Assembly: GCA_007120615.1 (NCBI GenBank) | Contig: SKNI01000495.1 | Coordinates: forward strand, 1 to 6,715 | Source of the DNA: Myxococcales bacterium | GTDB taxonomy: Bacteria > Myxococcota_A > Bradymonadia > Bradymonadales > Bradymonadaceae | Length of the DNA stretch: 6,715 nucleotides | Direction: 5' to 3' | Part shown: positions 6,259-6,715 of the stretch, one piece after another | Layout: every line of letters starts with the position of its first letter | How positions within the stretch are numbered: position 1 is the stretch's first letter | Notes under the pieces: model-generated | Databases searched by the model: none | Seen by the model: only the letters and a program-made list of their open reading frames with translations | What the model was told of the DNA's origin: nothing | Made by a program: the position numbers and the translations under genes

Positions 6259-6287
6259 ATTGTAGCGGCTCCCCCTTAGTAACGCAA
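6259..6287 (-). promoter_or_regulatory. Candidate sigma70-type promoter for the paralog pair
   Basis: On the minus strand TTGCGT (6287-6282) and TACAAT (6264-6259) are separated by exactly 17 bases. The -10 matches consensus in five of six positions; the -35 keeps only TTG. Transcription would start near 6252, giving a leader of about 50 bases before ATG 6200. The box starts just after the stop codon of the HEAT-like gene, so the two-gene unit can have its own promoter, though read-through from upstream is also possible because no clear terminator is seen in the gap. Confidence 0.42.
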
Positions 6288-6291
6288 ACTT

Positions 6292-6715
6292 TTACTCCCC
6301 GCGGAGTGCTTCGATTGCGTCGCGAAGATCGCCGCGATAGCAACTAATGCAGTCATTTAGACGCAACGGACCGCAACCCCGTCGAGGGGTGGCAGCGGCA
6401 GCTTCCAGGGTGGAGATGGCTCGGGAGTCTCCGATGGCCACGATTTTATCAATCATTTTCTTATTATCGGTGCATCCCGATGCCTGTCGAAATTCCACGG
6501 CGGCGCGATCCCAGGGCTCGAGGCGTCGCAATTGATTATGCTCTTGTAAAAACTCAAACGCCATATCTCGGCGGCTTCGAGTGGAGTGGGTGCGGGCGAT
6601 CTCGGAGACGGCTTGTCTGGTGGTGGCGTTGAAGTTTTCGGCCAGCAAAGCGCCTGCAGCCTCACCGTCGCTGTTGGTGTGGAGGCGTACGACGATGATC
6701 GCGATCAACTCTTCA
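6292..6715 (-). CDS. HEAT-like repeat protein, C-terminal part (runs off right edge)
   Basis: An open frame runs from the right edge to TAA at 6294-6292, showing 140 residues. A TTG at 6708 is in frame, but the frame stays open above it (E-E-L...), so the real start most likely lies outside. The visible part is helical: two or more helix pairs near 18-65, then IVAIGDSRAISTLEAAA (91-107), which resembles a HEAT/PBS-lyase-type repeat (the usual pattern is lgdpRAvpaLe). The last 60 residues contain four cysteines (C81, C114, C122, C125), the final three spaced C-x7-C-x2-C, followed by RGDLRDAIEAL, also HEAT-like. Such repeats make protein-binding solenoids and in these bacteria are often appended to larger proteins, for example Ser/Thr kinases; no such domain is visible here. 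It lies upstream on the same strand as the lipoprotein pair, 91 bases away, so co-transcription is possible. The function is not known. Confidence 0.78.
   Translation of the reverse strand, partial: EELIAIIVVRLHTNSDGEAAGALLAENFNATTRQAVSEIARTHSTRSRRDMAFEFLQEHNQLRRLEPWDRAAVEFRQASGCTDNKKMIDKIVAIGDSRAISTLEAAAATPRRGCGPLRLNDCISCYRGDLRDAIEALRGE

Noticed and set aside
1..6715. CRISPR array, tRNA/rRNA, insertion sequence or toxin-antitoxin module
   Set aside because: No regularly spaced repeats, cloverleaf, transposase or terminal inverted repeats, and no small paired genes were seen on either strand.

Overview
The window looks like a piece of a Gram-negative chromosome with moderately high GC. It is rich in lipoproteins that carry long acidic, Q/N/E-rich linkers directly after the lipidated cysteine. 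That style, together with a CAP-domain lipoprotein, multi-Ig lipoproteins and a HEAT-like fragment, fits the Myxococcota/Bradymonadales (former Deltaproteobacteria) group. This taxonomic guess is inference; there is no rRNA or housekeeping gene here to anchor it.

Layout, left to right: (1) the first 43 codons of a lipoprotein on the minus strand, running off the left edge; (2) a 226-base divergent intergenic region; (3) a plus-strand CAP/SCP (YkwD-like) domain lipoprotein at 357-1175; (4) a short convergent gap with a possible stem-loop; (5) two adjacent minus-strand genes, 3435-6200 (upstream) and 1205-3430 (downstream), separated by only 4 bases and probably translationally coupled; (6) a 91-base gap with a plausible promoter and a short inverted repeat; (7) the 3' end of a minus-strand HEAT-like protein gene running off the right edge. 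No stretch longer than 300 bases lacks a gene.

The most interesting part is the tandem pair. Both products have a lipoprotein signal peptide, an acidic linker, a stack of Ig-like domains (two in the shorter, four in the longer), and a C-terminal region of about 475-485 residues. From motif order, length and remembered sequence, that region resembles the two-barrel BPI/LBP (TULIP superfamily) lipid-binding fold known from animal bactericidal/permeability-increasing protein and LPS-binding protein. The two proteins look like paralogs that arose by duplication and differ in stalk length. A reasonable hypothesis is an envelope-anchored pair of lipid- or LPS-binding/transfer proteins held at two different distances from the membrane. 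This is read from sequence motifs only; a profile search or structure prediction would decide it.
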